From Bog-159 sp049511415 (GTDB lineage Bacteria; Acidobacteriota; Terriglobia; Bryobacterales; Bryobacteraceae): a DNA stretch of 64,000 bases. The notes under the pieces were generated by a model, which worked only from the letters and a program-made list of their open reading frames with translations, was not told the DNA's origin and did not search any database. Numbering within the stretch: position 1 is the stretch's first letter; each line of letters starts with the position of its first letter. Both the position numbers and the translations under genes were made by a program. The DNA is taken from NCBI GenBank assembly GCA_049511415.1, contig JBEKYC010000012.1, positions 1 through 64,000 on the forward strand. The letters are read 5' to 3'. Positions 1 to 8,369 of the stretch are shown in pieces.

Positions 1-5
1 CTTCC

Positions 6-1850
6 TTACGTTGTATAAGTGACGGCGGGCGTGGCCTGTTCGAATAACGGAATCACCAGGGGATCTTCCTGCTGGTACATCTGCCGGATCCAGTCCGCAT
101 ACTTGTGCTCCAGCACGGAACGGCGGACTTTGAGCGTGGGCGTGACCAGTTCCGGATCGAGCAGGGCGTCTTCTGTGAGGAAGCAGAATCGCTTGACCCG
201 CTCGAACGAGGAAAACTCGGTCTGCAGAGTGGCCAGTTCGTTGCGAAACAGCGCCACGACAGCCGGCGAGAGCAGCAATTCCTCGTGGCTGCGGAACGCG
301 TGGCCATGGTGGCCGACGGCGTGCGTTACGTTTTCGATATGGGCCACGATCATGGCGCTGACGAATCTGCGGCCTTCGCCCACGATCAGCACCTGCTGAA
401 TGTAGGGGCTGTGCAGCAGGGCATGTTCCAGGGCGGCACAGGCGATGTTCTTGCCGTTGGAGAGAACCAGAATCTCTTTGCGCCGGCCGGTGATGGTGAG
501 ATAGCCGTCGGCATCGATACTGCCCAGATCGCCGGTGTGCAACCAGCCGTCGCCGGCGAAGGCATGGCTGCTGTTGGTTTCATCTTTGTAATAACCCAGC
601 ATGACATGCGGTCCTCGGGTGAGGATCTCGCCGTCCTCGCTGATACGGAGGTCAACTTCCGGAAGGGCGGGGCCCACGGAGCCGATCTTTTCGCGGTGAA
701 ATTCGTTCAGCGTGATTACCGGCGAGGTTTCGGTCATGCCGTAACCTTGCAGGACCTCGAAGCCCGCCGCGCGGAAGAACAGCTCCACGTCGGGGTTCAG
801 CCAGGCGCCACCCGAAATGAAGTATTTCAGGCCGCGCAATTGACGATGAACCTTGGGGAAAACCAGTTTGCCGGCCAGCGGCGCCAGCAGCCGCGCGGAA
901 CGCGGGGCGGGTTCACCCAGCAGTTGCGCACGCGTCTGAGCCAGCGCCGCGGCCAGCAGTTTGCGTCCGATGAAGCGCCGGTGGGGCAGCAGTTTGCCGA
1001 TCTCGGCTTCGACGGCTTCTTTGACTTTTTCCAGAATACGCGGCACCACGCCGACGATATCGGGCTGGTGGACAGGCAGCAATTCCTTTAAATCGTGCGG
1101 ATCTCCGTAAGCGATTTTTACGCCTTCATGGAAGTAGCCATAGCTGAGGGTACGCTCCAAAACGTGCGGCAGGGGCAGAACCGAGAGCGCCTGGTGCGCC
1201 GTGTTGGATGGGACCCGGGACAAGCTGCCGAGCAGGTCGGCCACGATGTTGCCATGCGATAGCATGACGCCTTTGGGAGTCCCCGTCGTGCCCGAAGTGT
1301 ATACGATGGTCGCGAGATCTTGCGGTTGCACGGTCAGGGCCGCGACACGGATGCGGTGTATGGCTACGTCGTCAAATTCTTGGGTTTCCGCAATGATACG
1401 GGGCAGGGAAGTGGATACGCCGGCGGTCTCTTCCATGGCGATGATAGTTTTGAGATCCGGCAACGAAGGCAGAGAGTCCAGGATTTCCTTTTGGGGCGCA
1501 CCGGCGATGATGGCGGCGCGGCAGGCACTGTGCTGCAAAAGGTATGCGATCTGCGAAGGCGCCAGGGTGTTGTATATAGGGACCACCACCAAACGCGAGA
1601 GCAATAGGGCAAAATCAGCGATGTGCCACTCCGGACGGTTTTCCGAAAAGATGGCGACCCGGTCGCCGGGGACGAGTCCGGAATTCAGCAAAAAGTGGCG
1701 CAGCGAATAAACCGCGCGCGAGAACTGCTCCGTGGACCAGACCATCAACTCGCCGTGGTTTTGATAGCTCAAAAGACGGTCAAAGCGATAGTGATCCAGG
1801 TGGTGGAAGAAAAGATGGTTCAGCGTGGCGATGCTGTTGGCGCGCTGCAT
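6..1850 (-). CDS. Long-chain acyl-CoA synthetase (AMP-forming)
   Basis: AMP-dependent synthetase/ligase that would activate fatty acids to acyl-CoA through an acyl-adenylate, probably at the inner membrane. The protein shows the P-loop signature YTSGTTGTPKG (about residues 184-194), the YGMTETSP motif, and the C-terminal hinge and adenylate-binding region TGDLGSIDADGYL with GRRKEI, in the order usual for FadD15-type enzymes. The frame stays open to 2060, but the first 70 codons are not family-like. The ATG at 1850 gives a 614-residue protein starting MQRANSIATL, with GGAAG just upstream. The stop (TAA) lies at 6-8, so the gene is complete. It has the same orientation as the polysaccharide operon behind it but is separated by 318 bp, so a role in that pathway is not implied. 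Start choice is moderately sure; the family is sure. Confidence 0.9.
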   Translation of the reverse strand: MQRANSIATLNHLFFHHLDHYRFDRLLSYQNHGELMVWSTEQFSRAVYSLRHFLLNSGLVPGDRVAIFSENRPEWHIADFALLLSRLVVVPIYNTLAPSQIAYLLQHSACRAAIIAGAPQKEILDSLPSLPDLKTIIAMEETAGVSTSLPRIIAETQEFDDVAIHRIRVAALTVQPQDLATIVYTSGTTGTPKGVMLSHGNIVADLLGSLSRVPSNTAHQALSVLPLPHVLERTLSYGYFHEGVKIAYGDPHDLKELLPVHQPDIVGVVPRILEKVKEAVEAEIGKLLPHRRFIGRKLLAAALAQTRAQLLGEPAPRSARLLAPLAGKLVFPKVHRQLRGLKYFISGGAWLNPDVELFFRAAGFEVLQGYGMTETSPVITLNEFHREKIGSVGPALPEVDLRISEDGEILTRGPHVMLGYYKDETNSSHAFAGDGWLHTGDLGSIDADGYLTITGRRKEILVLSNGKNIACAALEHALLHSPYIQQVLIVGEGRRFVSAMIVAHIENVTHAVGHHGHAFRSHEELLLSPAVVALFRNELATLQTEFSSFERVKRFCFLTEDALLDPELVTPTLKVRRSVLEHKYADWIRQMYQQEDPLVIPLFEQATPAVTYTT

Positions 1851-2168
1851 GCTGCTTCCATGAGATTCGTTGGTTTTACGCCCGGTGTTCTCCGACACTA
1901 ACATAAAAGTTACCGTAGAATCAAGCGAATGCGGGCCACGGGGGACCATCCCGCGGGTGCGTTTGGTACTGCCGATCCGGCAGGCGGGCTGAATGGGAAA
2001 ATTACGAACGAACCCAATAAGTCCCGATTTGTCAATGGTCTGAAAAAATGGCAAAACCAATTCACGCCGGAGGCCACGCCGCTGCGCGGGAGCCCATCCC
2101 CTGGTTCCATCAGAGCGCGGTGGCGGGTCCGGGACGCGGTTCGGGGAACGCAGACTGCTGAAGGTTAA
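1851..2168. other. Intergenic region upstream of the acyl-CoA synthetase
   Basis: This 318-bp gap lies between the start of the acyl-CoA synthetase and the stop of the WecA-like gene. On the minus strand a TTGACA hexamer (2030-2035) could be a -35 box, but no good -10 hexamer sits 16-18 bases further on. The synthetase frame remains open through 2060, with an alternative ATG at 1904. No convincing hairpin, RNA gene or separate coding region was seen. Confidence 0.4.
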
Positions 2169-3164
2169 TCAGTTGCTAGGCATAACGGGGTGGTCACCGA
2201 TACGGCCCGTGGTGGCCAGCAAGAGGCCGAAGACGCAGAGTATGCACAGCAGGGATGCTCCGACGGCGAACAGGTATCCGGGTGCCAACTGGATGGTCAG
2301 GCCCAGGCTGGACCCGATGGCGGTGAGTAGCCAGAGAATCCAGACCGCTCGCCGCTGTCCGATCCCCAGGGAAACGAGGCGGTGAGAGCTATGGTCACGG
2401 CCGCCCTGGGAAATGGGACGTCCGGAGAGTTTCCGCAAGACCGCGACGAAGGCGGTGTCGAAGATGGGGTATGTGAAAGTGAGTGCCGGGTAGAAGAAAC
2501 CGGCCAGCAGAAGACTTTTGTGAGGCGCTGGTCCGGCGAGGGTTAGCGCGCCCAGTGCAAAGCCAACCGGAAGACTGCCGCAGTCTCCCATGAAAATGCG
2601 GGCGGGGTGGTAGTTAAATAGCAAGAAGCCGGCGAAGGCCGCCCCGATGATGGCGCACAACCCGGCATCGGCGGCGTATCCCTCCGTGGCCAGCAGGCCG
2701 GAACGGAACAGACAGATAATGATCACCACGCCGGCGCAGAGACCGTCCATATTGTCGATCAGGTTGAAGGCGTTGGTGATCATCACGATCCAGAACATGC
2801 TGAGCGCCACATTGAACAGGTACGACGACGTCAATGGGAAGATCACGCCGCCGAGCACCACGAAGGCGGCGGCGGCGATCTGCGCGGTGAGTTTCAGCCA
2901 GGGCGGCAGACGCAGGCGATCGTCCAGGAATCCAAAGATCCAGAGCGCCGCCACCGAGATCGCGATACGCGAGTGCCGGCCTGGGCAGGCAAGAAGATAG
3001 GCGGCGCCGCAGCTTACGAAGATAGCCAGCCCGCCGCTCGAGGGGGTCGGCACGATGTGCCAGCGATCGGCGCGAGGGGCCGCCGTCAGGCGCAGGCGAG
3101 AGTTCAAGCCGATTTGCAGGCGGGTAAGAAGGGCCGATAGCAGGCCAGCGAGAAGAATGGGCAT
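2169..3164 (-). CDS. WecA/MraY-family phosphoglycosyl (polyprenyl-phosphate) transferase
   Basis: Polytopic membrane enzyme of glycosyltransferase family 4 (MraY/WecA/TagO). It would transfer a sugar-1-phosphate (often GlcNAc-1-P) from a UDP-sugar to undecaprenyl phosphate, the first membrane step of glycan assembly. Family motifs are visible: acidic FLDDR at 79-83, NAFNLIDNMDG at 131-141, FMGDCGS at 191-197 and the histidine motif GGRDHSSHRL at 254-263, with about ten hydrophobic segments between them. The length of 331 residues is normal. It lies 12 bp behind the epimerase gene and is the last clear member of a minus-strand run CapK-GT4-epimerase-WecA, which suits an initiating transferase of this polysaccharide. 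The sugar used cannot be told from the sequence. Confidence 0.9.
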   Translation of the reverse strand: MPILLAGLLSALLTRLQIGLNSRLRLTAAPRADRWHIVPTPSSGGLAIFVSCGAAYLLACPGRHSRIAISVAALWIFGFLDDRLRLPPWLKLTAQIAAAAFVVLGGVIFPLTSSYLFNVALSMFWIVMITNAFNLIDNMDGLCAGVVIIICLFRSGLLATEGYAADAGLCAIIGAAFAGFLLFNYHPARIFMGDCGSLPVGFALGALTLAGPAPHKSLLLAGFFYPALTFTYPIFDTAFVAVLRKLSGRPISQGGRDHSSHRLVSLGIGQRRAVWILWLLTAIGSSLGLTIQLAPGYLFAVGASLLCILCVFGLLLATTGRIGDHPVMPSN

Positions 3165-3176
3165 TTCGTTTGGGTA

Positions 3177-4169
3177 CTAAACCGCTACCGCCAAGGAACG
3201 CTTGGGCATATGGACCCACTCGTAATCCACTACGCGACGGACGATGGTTTCCAGTGACGTATTGGGACGGTAATGCAACAGCCGTTCCAGCTTATCGAGA
3301 CAGGGGACGCGGCGGGGCATATCTTCGAAGCCGGGGCCGTAAGCTTCAGCGTAGGAAACATACTGAATGGGAGATGTAGAGCCGGTGATCTCCTTGACCA
3401 TCACGGCCAGTTCATTGATGGTGATCTCCTGGTCGTTTCCAATATTGACGACCTCGCCGACGGCCTCAGGGACTTGGGCCAACCGGACTAAGGCTTCCAC
3501 AACATCTCCCACGTAAGAAAAGCAGCGCCGCTGCTCGCCCTTGTCGTGGACGGTCAGCGGCTCGCCGCACAGAGCCTGACGGACGAAGGTGGGCAGCACC
3601 ATCCCGTAGCGGCCGGTCTGACGTGGGCCGACGGTATTGAAGAAGCGCAGTACGGTCAGGGGCAGGTTCCGCTCGCGCCAGTAGGCTAACGCGAGCCATT
3701 CATCCAAGGCTTTTGAAGCAGCGTAGCTCCAACGGCCGATATCGGTTGGGCCAAGGACCAAGTCATCGCTTTCACGAAACGGAACGCGCGTGCTCTTACC
3801 ATAGACCTCCGAGGTTGAGGCCAGCATGACGGGCTTGCCTTTCTTGGCGGCGCACTGCAGCACGACTTCAGTGCCATGCACATTGGTTTCGATGGTGCGC
3901 ACGGGGCTCTCCACGATGAGCTTCACGCCCACCGCCGCAGCCAAGTGGAAGATCATGTCGGCGCAGTCGACCATTTCGGCTACCACGGGCGCATTGAAGA
4001 CGGAATCGATGTGGTAAGAGAACGCGGGCCGGGTTTTCAAGTGCGCGATATTCGGGAATGCGCCCGTCGAAAGATCGTCGAGAATGGCGACATGCCATCC
4101 TTCGGCGAGACAGCGCTCGGCCAGATGCGATCCGATAAAGCCCGCTCCGCCGGTGATTAAGACATTCAT
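3177..4169 (-). CDS. NAD-dependent nucleotide-sugar epimerase/dehydratase
   Basis: Extended short-chain dehydrogenase that alters the sugar of a nucleotide sugar in the cytosol (GalE/UXS-like). The N-terminal Rossmann motif TGGAGFIG occupies residues 6-13. The catalytic set is Ser/Thr in ASTSEVYG (about 117-124) and Tyr149-x3-Lys153 in YAASK. The length of 330 residues is typical. The sequence RFFNTVGPRQTGRYG followed by FVRQAL resembles UDP-glucuronate decarboxylase/dTDP-glucose dehydratase-like members more than classical GalE, so the exact reaction is open. A strong ribosome-binding site (AGGAG, 7 bases before the ATG) lies inside the end of the upstream GT4 gene, whose stop overlaps this start as ATGA (4166-4169), indicating translational coupling. 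Confidence 0.9.
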   Translation of the reverse strand: MNVLITGGAGFIGSHLAERCLAEGWHVAILDDLSTGAFPNIAHLKTRPAFSYHIDSVFNAPVVAEMVDCADMIFHLAAAVGVKLIVESPVRTIETNVHGTEVVLQCAAKKGKPVMLASTSEVYGKSTRVPFRESDDLVLGPTDIGRWSYAASKALDEWLALAYWRERNLPLTVLRFFNTVGPRQTGRYGMVLPTFVRQALCGEPLTVHDKGEQRRCFSYVGDVVEALVRLAQVPEAVGEVVNIGNDQEITINELAVMVKEITGSTSPIQYVSYAEAYGPGFEDMPRRVPCLDKLERLLHYRPNTSLETIVRRVVDYEWVHMPKRSLAVAV

Positions 4170-5395
4170 GGTTTTCTCCTCGATTGCAAAAGCTCACGGT
4201 ACAAGGCATCCATATTTTTCACGATTGTTTCCTTGCGATATTGTTCGGCGGCGAAGGCGCGGGCCGCCAGTCCCATGCGCGACGACAGCGCTCGATCATC
4301 GGCTAACGCGGCCAGGGCATCGGCTAAGGCGCCGGCATCGGAGTTGGCCAGCACGCCATTGGCATGCCAGCTTGCGCCGGGAGTTTGCCGCGGGGAGACT
4401 CCGGCGACCATGTCGACTACACCGCCGACGGCTGTGGATACGAAGGGGCGCGCGGCGGCCATACCCTGAATCAGGGCAACGGGGGTGCCTTCGTTGCGTG
4501 ACGTCTGCAGCACCACGTGGCAGCGCGCCATAACCGGAAGAATTTCGTGCTGCCAGCCGAGCCATCGGGCGCGATCGGGATGGCGGGCGAGAACCGCATC
4601 CAAGGCATGGCGTTCCGGCCCGTCACCAGCGATGAGGAAGCGTATGTCCGGGCGGCGGGCGAGGATCTCTTGCATTGTGGCCGCCAACAAAGGCACATTC
4701 TTGACCGGAACCATGCGGCCGAACCAACCCACCACGAGCAGACCGTCCGGTTTGGGCGGGCGCAGGGCGACGTAATCATCCAGGTCCAGACCCAGCGGTA
4801 TGACGCGGAATTTGCGCGCCGGGGCGATGTGGAACTTGGCGGCGAGTTCGTGGGCCTGCTGGGGCGACACCACGCACAAGATGTCGGTGAAACGCGCCAG
4901 GAACTGCTCGATGCGGCGGAAAACCGCAGCGGGGACAGGCGAGAAGTACTCGGCCAGGCTATTGCCATGGAAGGTGTGAATCACGATCGGCACGCCGCTC
5001 AGCAGCGCGGCCAAACGGCCAAGGCACCCGGCCATGGCGGTATGCGTGTGAACGATGGCGGGCCTCTCGCGCCGCAGCAGTCGCCACAACCGCCACAGGG
5101 CTTTCAGATTGCGCATCGGCCGCACGGAGCGCGATAGTTCCGGCACCCAACACACGGGATCGTCGGACCGCACCAGGTAGCGCATGTCGCCTTCCCCGGG
5201 ATCACAACTGCCCGCAAGCAGCACGGTGCGGTATGGGCATGCCCTCAGTTCCCGCGTCAGAAGCAGCGTGTGAATGGAGGGGCCGCCGATATTCAGCCGC
5301 GTGATGATACGAACGATTTTCGGTTGCTCCGGTCCAGGCGCGAAATCACGAACTGGAACTTCCCGTTCGCCGAGCGTGGAATGCGATTGGTGCAT
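4166..5395 (-). CDS. GT4-family glycosyltransferase
   Basis: Cytosolic GT-B retaining glycosyltransferase of 409 residues. The N-terminal domain begins near residue 26 with KIVRIITRLNIGGPSIH, the glycine loop common to GT4 enzymes. The C-terminal nucleotide-sugar domain shows GWFGRMVPVKN and the acidic EGTPVALIQGMA segment matching the E-x7-E region. It probably adds a sugar to the lipid-linked chain; donor and acceptor are unknown. The only ATG compatible with the family lies at 5395, so the gene overlaps the end of the CapK-like gene by 103 bp in another frame. No alternative GTG or TTG start exists before the conserved domain. It ends in an ATGA overlap with the epimerase gene. Confidence 0.9.
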   Translation of the reverse strand: MHQSHSTLGEREVPVRDFAPGPEQPKIVRIITRLNIGGPSIHTLLLTRELRACPYRTVLLAGSCDPGEGDMRYLVRSDDPVCWVPELSRSVRPMRNLKALWRLWRLLRRERPAIVHTHTAMAGCLGRLAALLSGVPIVIHTFHGNSLAEYFSPVPAAVFRRIEQFLARFTDILCVVSPQQAHELAAKFHIAPARKFRVIPLGLDLDDYVALRPPKPDGLLVVGWFGRMVPVKNVPLLAATMQEILARRPDIRFLIAGDGPERHALDAVLARHPDRARWLGWQHEILPVMARCHVVLQTSRNEGTPVALIQGMAAARPFVSTAVGGVVDMVAGVSPRQTPGASWHANGVLANSDAGALADALAALADDRALSSRMGLAARAFAAEQYRKETIVKNMDALYRELLQSRRKP

Positions 5396-6657
5396 TCAAA
5401 CTCCAGATGGATGCCGCGGCCGACGCGGGCGCGGAGATTGGTTTCTAGAACCTGCAGATCTTCCGGGGTGAAGCGCGGCGCGGGCACAAATCGGATACGC
5501 AACAGGTCAAGGGACTCCTGCTCGATCTGGCTTTCGACAATATTGTGAACGCCTTTTAGTACGGGATCCAGACGGCCGAGGGCGCCGCGCTCACGGGTGT
5601 AGACGATGTCATCCACCCGGCCGCCGATCTCTTCAATTACCGGCATGGTCCGGCCGCACGGGCAGGAGGCCGGGCTGAAGCGGGCGGTATCGCCGACGCG
5701 GTAATTGATGAGGGGCATGGCGTAATTGACCAACCCAGTCAGCACGACTTCACCCATCTCACCGGGCGCAGCCGGCGTGCCGTCGGGCCCCAGAATCCGG
5801 GTTATTCCCGCCAACGGATGTGCATGCATACGACCGGCTTCGCATGCATACCAGAAGCTCTGCATTTCGGCTTGGCCGTACTGATCGAAGACGCGCGTGG
5901 AGAAAGTCTCTTCGATGGCGTGCCGTTGGTGATGGAGGAGGGTCTCGGCGGAGGTTAGCGCGGCGGTAAGGCGCGGCGCGGGCCGGCCCGATTGACGGTA
6001 GTATTCCGCCAGCACGCACATGGACGAGGAGTAGCCGGAGAAGTAGACGGGCCGGAAACGCTCCAGAGCTTCGGCGTACGCGGGGAAGTTCTCCGGGGAA
6101 AGATGCACGGTCGAGAGCAGGAGGGCGCGATTTGCCAGATCGTGACGCCAGAAGACTCGCTTGGATACGGACTGCGCCGGCGGTACGACCAATTTGCCGG
6201 TAAACTGACCGCGGCGGTGATGCCGGCTTACACCGGCGGTATTTCTATATAGTTCCACGAAGGCCCACATTTTGCGCATGGCGTTGCGGTTGTAGTAGAC
6301 CGTCAGAGGCTTGCCGGTTGTGCCGCTGGTATGCCAGGGAACCAGCGTATCGTGCTCGAAACCGTCGGCCAGAAAATCGCCGGGCTGTTCGCGGATTTGG
6401 TCTTTGCCTATGAGTGCGGTGACACCGTGCTTGCGGTAGTGGGGGACTTGTGTGGAGGCGAATTGCAGCAGCCGGTTTAGCTCTTCCGATTGCAACTGGT
6501 GCAGTTGGTCAGCAGGCAGGAATTCGGTTTCTTTTAGCATTTCCAGATAGTCCTGGAATATGCCTCCATACCGCCAATGGTGATATCTGGCGCCCTGGGC
6601 GGTCACGCCTGCATGTTGCAGAGAGATAGGCAGATGCGAGTATATTTGTTGCCACAT
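5293..6657 (-). CDS. CapK / phenylacetate-CoA ligase-like adenylate-forming protein
   Basis: A 454-residue member of the ANL adenylating superfamily related to phenylacetate-CoA ligase and CapK, proteins commonly found in capsule and exopolysaccharide loci with unproven function. Visible motifs are WHTSGTTGKPLTVYYN (ATP-binding loop), FDQYGQAEM (the A5-like motif) and a GEVVLTGL segment. A Cys pair (SCPCGRTMPV) precedes the C-terminal lid, and the protein ends after a normal SANGKFQFVI lid sequence. It heads the minus-strand operon CapK-GT4-epimerase-WecA. The 100 bp upstream are AT-rich for this window and probably hold the promoter, but no clear -35/-10 pair was seen. Its substrate may be an acyl or amino group destined for the glycan; that is inference. 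Confidence 0.85.
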   Translation of the reverse strand: MWQQIYSHLPISLQHAGVTAQGARYHHWRYGGIFQDYLEMLKETEFLPADQLHQLQSEELNRLLQFASTQVPHYRKHGVTALIGKDQIREQPGDFLADGFEHDTLVPWHTSGTTGKPLTVYYNRNAMRKMWAFVELYRNTAGVSRHHRRGQFTGKLVVPPAQSVSKRVFWRHDLANRALLLSTVHLSPENFPAYAEALERFRPVYFSGYSSSMCVLAEYYRQSGRPAPRLTAALTSAETLLHHQRHAIEETFSTRVFDQYGQAEMQSFWYACEAGRMHAHPLAGITRILGPDGTPAAPGEMGEVVLTGLVNYAMPLINYRVGDTARFSPASCPCGRTMPVIEEIGGRVDDIVYTRERGALGRLDPVLKGVHNIVESQIEQESLDLLRIRFVPAPRFTPEDLQVLETNLRARVGRGIHLEFECTNRIPRSANGKFQFVISRLDRSNRKSFVSSRG

Positions 6658-6757
6658 CGCAATTCAAGGCGCTAGAGAACTTGTTAGTAGGAAAACCAGG
6701 TATAGTTATCTCTTAATTCTTAGCCGCGGTTCGCCGGCGGAGCACGGCCTGCGCCAC

Positions 6758-7708
6758 TTAAAGCCCGAGCTTGGCGGCGGCGTTGTCGCGGAAGAGCGTA
6801 CCCTCGCGGATATACTTTCGGACGGTGGTGAGTGACCGATGTCCGGTCTGTTTCATGATGGCCCATTCGTTGGCGCCATTCATGGCGGCTTGGGTGGCCA
6901 ACCCAGCGCGCAGGCTATGACCGGCGTAGCCCGCGGCTTCGAGGCCGGCAGCGGCGGTAGCGCGTTTCACCAGGTAGGCGACCGAGTCGGAATTGAGGGG
7001 CCGCCGGCTCACGACGCCCAGGCGGCTGACCGCGCGGAACAATGGTCCAGTCGTGATGCGGGCCCGCTCGAGCCACGAGCGCAAGGTACGCACCGGGCAG
7101 GTGAGGGGATCGGAGCCGTAGGGCAAGGCCACGGGCCTGCCGTACCCTTCGGGGTCGGTCTTCGAGCGGCGCAGGCGCACGATGATACCTTCCGGCGTCG
7201 ATTCGAGATCTTCCATGCGTATCGCCGCCAACTCGGACCGGCGGAAGCCGCCCGCGAAGCCGACCAGCAACAGGGCGCGGTCGCGCCATCCACGCAGGTC
7301 ATCGGGAAGAGCCGCGATCACGAGCCGCAGGTCGGAGGTGAGCAGCGGTTTTTTGCCTTCTTGAGCGATTCCTTTGGTGCGGCGAATGCCTTTCCAGACC
7401 TCACTTACGAGGGCGTTCTGCATAGTTGCCGGCGACGGGCATCCGGCCACCTGGTGCGCCCGGTTAATGGTGGTCAGGCGGCGCGCCAGGCTGGAAGTTT
7501 TGCGCGTTTCGGCGCGGTCGGTCAAGTACAGCGCTACCGTCTGGGCGGCGGCGGGCAAGGAAGGCACTTGATGGATCTGGCACCACTCCTGGAAGTCGCT
7601 CCAGTCGGCCTGGTAAGCGCGGCGGGTGTTGGGAGCCTTGGCGGAGGCGGCAAATTCGCGGGCCTGCCGGCCTAGAGAGGCGATTTGTAGCGCCGTGGTA
7701 TCCGCCAT
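6758..7708 (-). CDS. Tyrosine recombinase (XerC/D-like site-specific integrase)
   Basis: Tyrosine recombinase with a SAM-like core-binding N-terminal half (from about NTRRAYQADW) and a complete catalytic domain. Numbered from the ATG at 7708, the catalytic residues are Arg156 (GFRRSEL), Lys183 (RSKTD), His264-x-x-Arg267 (GHSLRAG), His290 (TGHRS) and Tyr299 (VRKYIR), so the enzyme should be active. The length of 316 residues fits Xer-like recombinases or integrases of small elements. An ATG at 7744 gives 12 more residues, but it lies inside a perfect inverted repeat and is less likely. The gene interrupts a polysaccharide locus. No phage or plasmid partner genes accompany it, so it may serve local inversion or integration. 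Confidence 0.92.
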   Translation of the reverse strand: MADTTALQIASLGRQAREFAASAKAPNTRRAYQADWSDFQEWCQIHQVPSLPAAAQTVALYLTDRAETRKTSSLARRLTTINRAHQVAGCPSPATMQNALVSEVWKGIRRTKGIAQEGKKPLLTSDLRLVIAALPDDLRGWRDRALLLVGFAGGFRRSELAAIRMEDLESTPEGIIVRLRRSKTDPEGYGRPVALPYGSDPLTCPVRTLRSWLERARITTGPLFRAVSRLGVVSRRPLNSDSVAYLVKRATAAAGLEAAGYAGHSLRAGLATQAAMNGANEWAIMKQTGHRSLTTVRKYIREGTLFRDNAAAKLGL

Positions 7709-7725
7709 GGGGCGAATTCTAGCAT

Positions 7726-7754
7726 ACTTCTGATAAGCTTCCATTATCAGAAGT
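7726..7754. repeat. dif/loxP-like inverted repeat, 11-7-11
   Basis: A perfect inverted repeat: the arm ACTTCTGATAA lies at 7726-7736 and its exact reverse complement TTATCAGAAGT at 7744-7754, separated by 7 bases. The geometry matches core sites of tyrosine recombinases (11-13 bp arms, 6-8 bp spacer). The inner ends (ATAA and TTAT) resemble the inner ends of XerC/XerD arms in dif. It sits directly 5' of the recombinase gene. It could instead be an operator for that gene; no second copy was noticed in the window. Confidence 0.6.
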
Positions 7755-7814
7755 GTAATCTGGACTATATTTCGTGATTACGCATAATCGCTCTAGTTAT
7801 GGTAGGTTGTTGCA

Positions 7815-8369
7815 ATGCCGGACAAGCCCCTGTGGTACGGGCGTTTAGACGAAATCATCGGCGAGTTGAACGGGCTTGCTTGGCCTTGGGTCGACTGCGA
7901 GACTCTCCAGACGCTGCTGCAAGTGGGCCGCAGGCGAGCCCAGCAAGTGCTGCGGCCTTGCGTGACGCGCCAGATCGGGACCAGCGGTATGGCTAACAGA
8001 GAGGAACTGATCGCGCATCTGCGACGCCTGGCAGCGGGGGAAGATGTTCACTATGAGCGGCGGCGCCGCCAGAGACTCGCCCAGACGATGGAGCAACTGC
8101 GCCAGGCGGCATTAGCGCAGCCGAAGGTGCTGGTGGAGGCACCGAGTACCATCGTCGGCCAGCAGTTCGCCGATCTGCCTGAGGGAGTAACCGTATTGCC
8201 AGGGAACATCTCGATCTCGTTTTCGTCGCCCAGCGAGGCACTGCAACGGTTATTGGCACTGGCCATGGCCATTGGCAATGACTTCGGTGAATTTGAACGG
8301 ATAGCTGGGGGGCAATCGACCCGTGCGATTGTATCGACTACAGGGGCCGGGAGCCCGAGGTTTAGCTAA
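7815..8369 (+). CDS. Hypothetical protein, possible small DNA-binding protein
   Basis: A 184-residue protein of no family recognised here. The first 70 residues look like a winged or plain helix-turn-helix: WVDCETLQTLLQVGRRRAQQVLRP would form two helices with an Arg-rich recognition helix, followed by REELIAHLRRLAAGED. The middle (about 75-100) is a charged helix rich in Arg and Gln. The C-terminal part (FADLPEGVTVLPGNISISFSSPSE) looks like a small beta domain. It starts 106 bp from the recombinase start, divergently, and its TAA overlaps the ATG of the next gene by one base (TAATG at 8367-8371), so the two are co-translated. A regulatory or element-associated role is inference only. Confidence 0.7.
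   Translation: MPDKPLWYGRLDEIIGELNGLAWPWVDCETLQTLLQVGRRRAQQVLRPCVTRQIGTSGMANREELIAHLRRLAAGEDVHYERRRRQRLAQTMEQLRQAALAQPKVLVEAPSTIVGQQFADLPEGVTVLPGNISISFSSPSEALQRLLALAMAIGNDFGEFERIAGGQSTRAIVSTTGAGSPRFS

Noticed and set aside
105..1091. Long plus-strand reading frame opposite the acyl-CoA synthetase
   Set aside because: Antisense to a well-conserved gene. The composition is that of a reversed GC-rich gene, and there is no family motif or ribosome-binding site.
6658..6757. Possible terminator (CCGC...GCGG) after the recombinase gene
   Set aside because: The stem is short and imperfect, without a U tract; several equally good folds exist in this GC-rich stretch.
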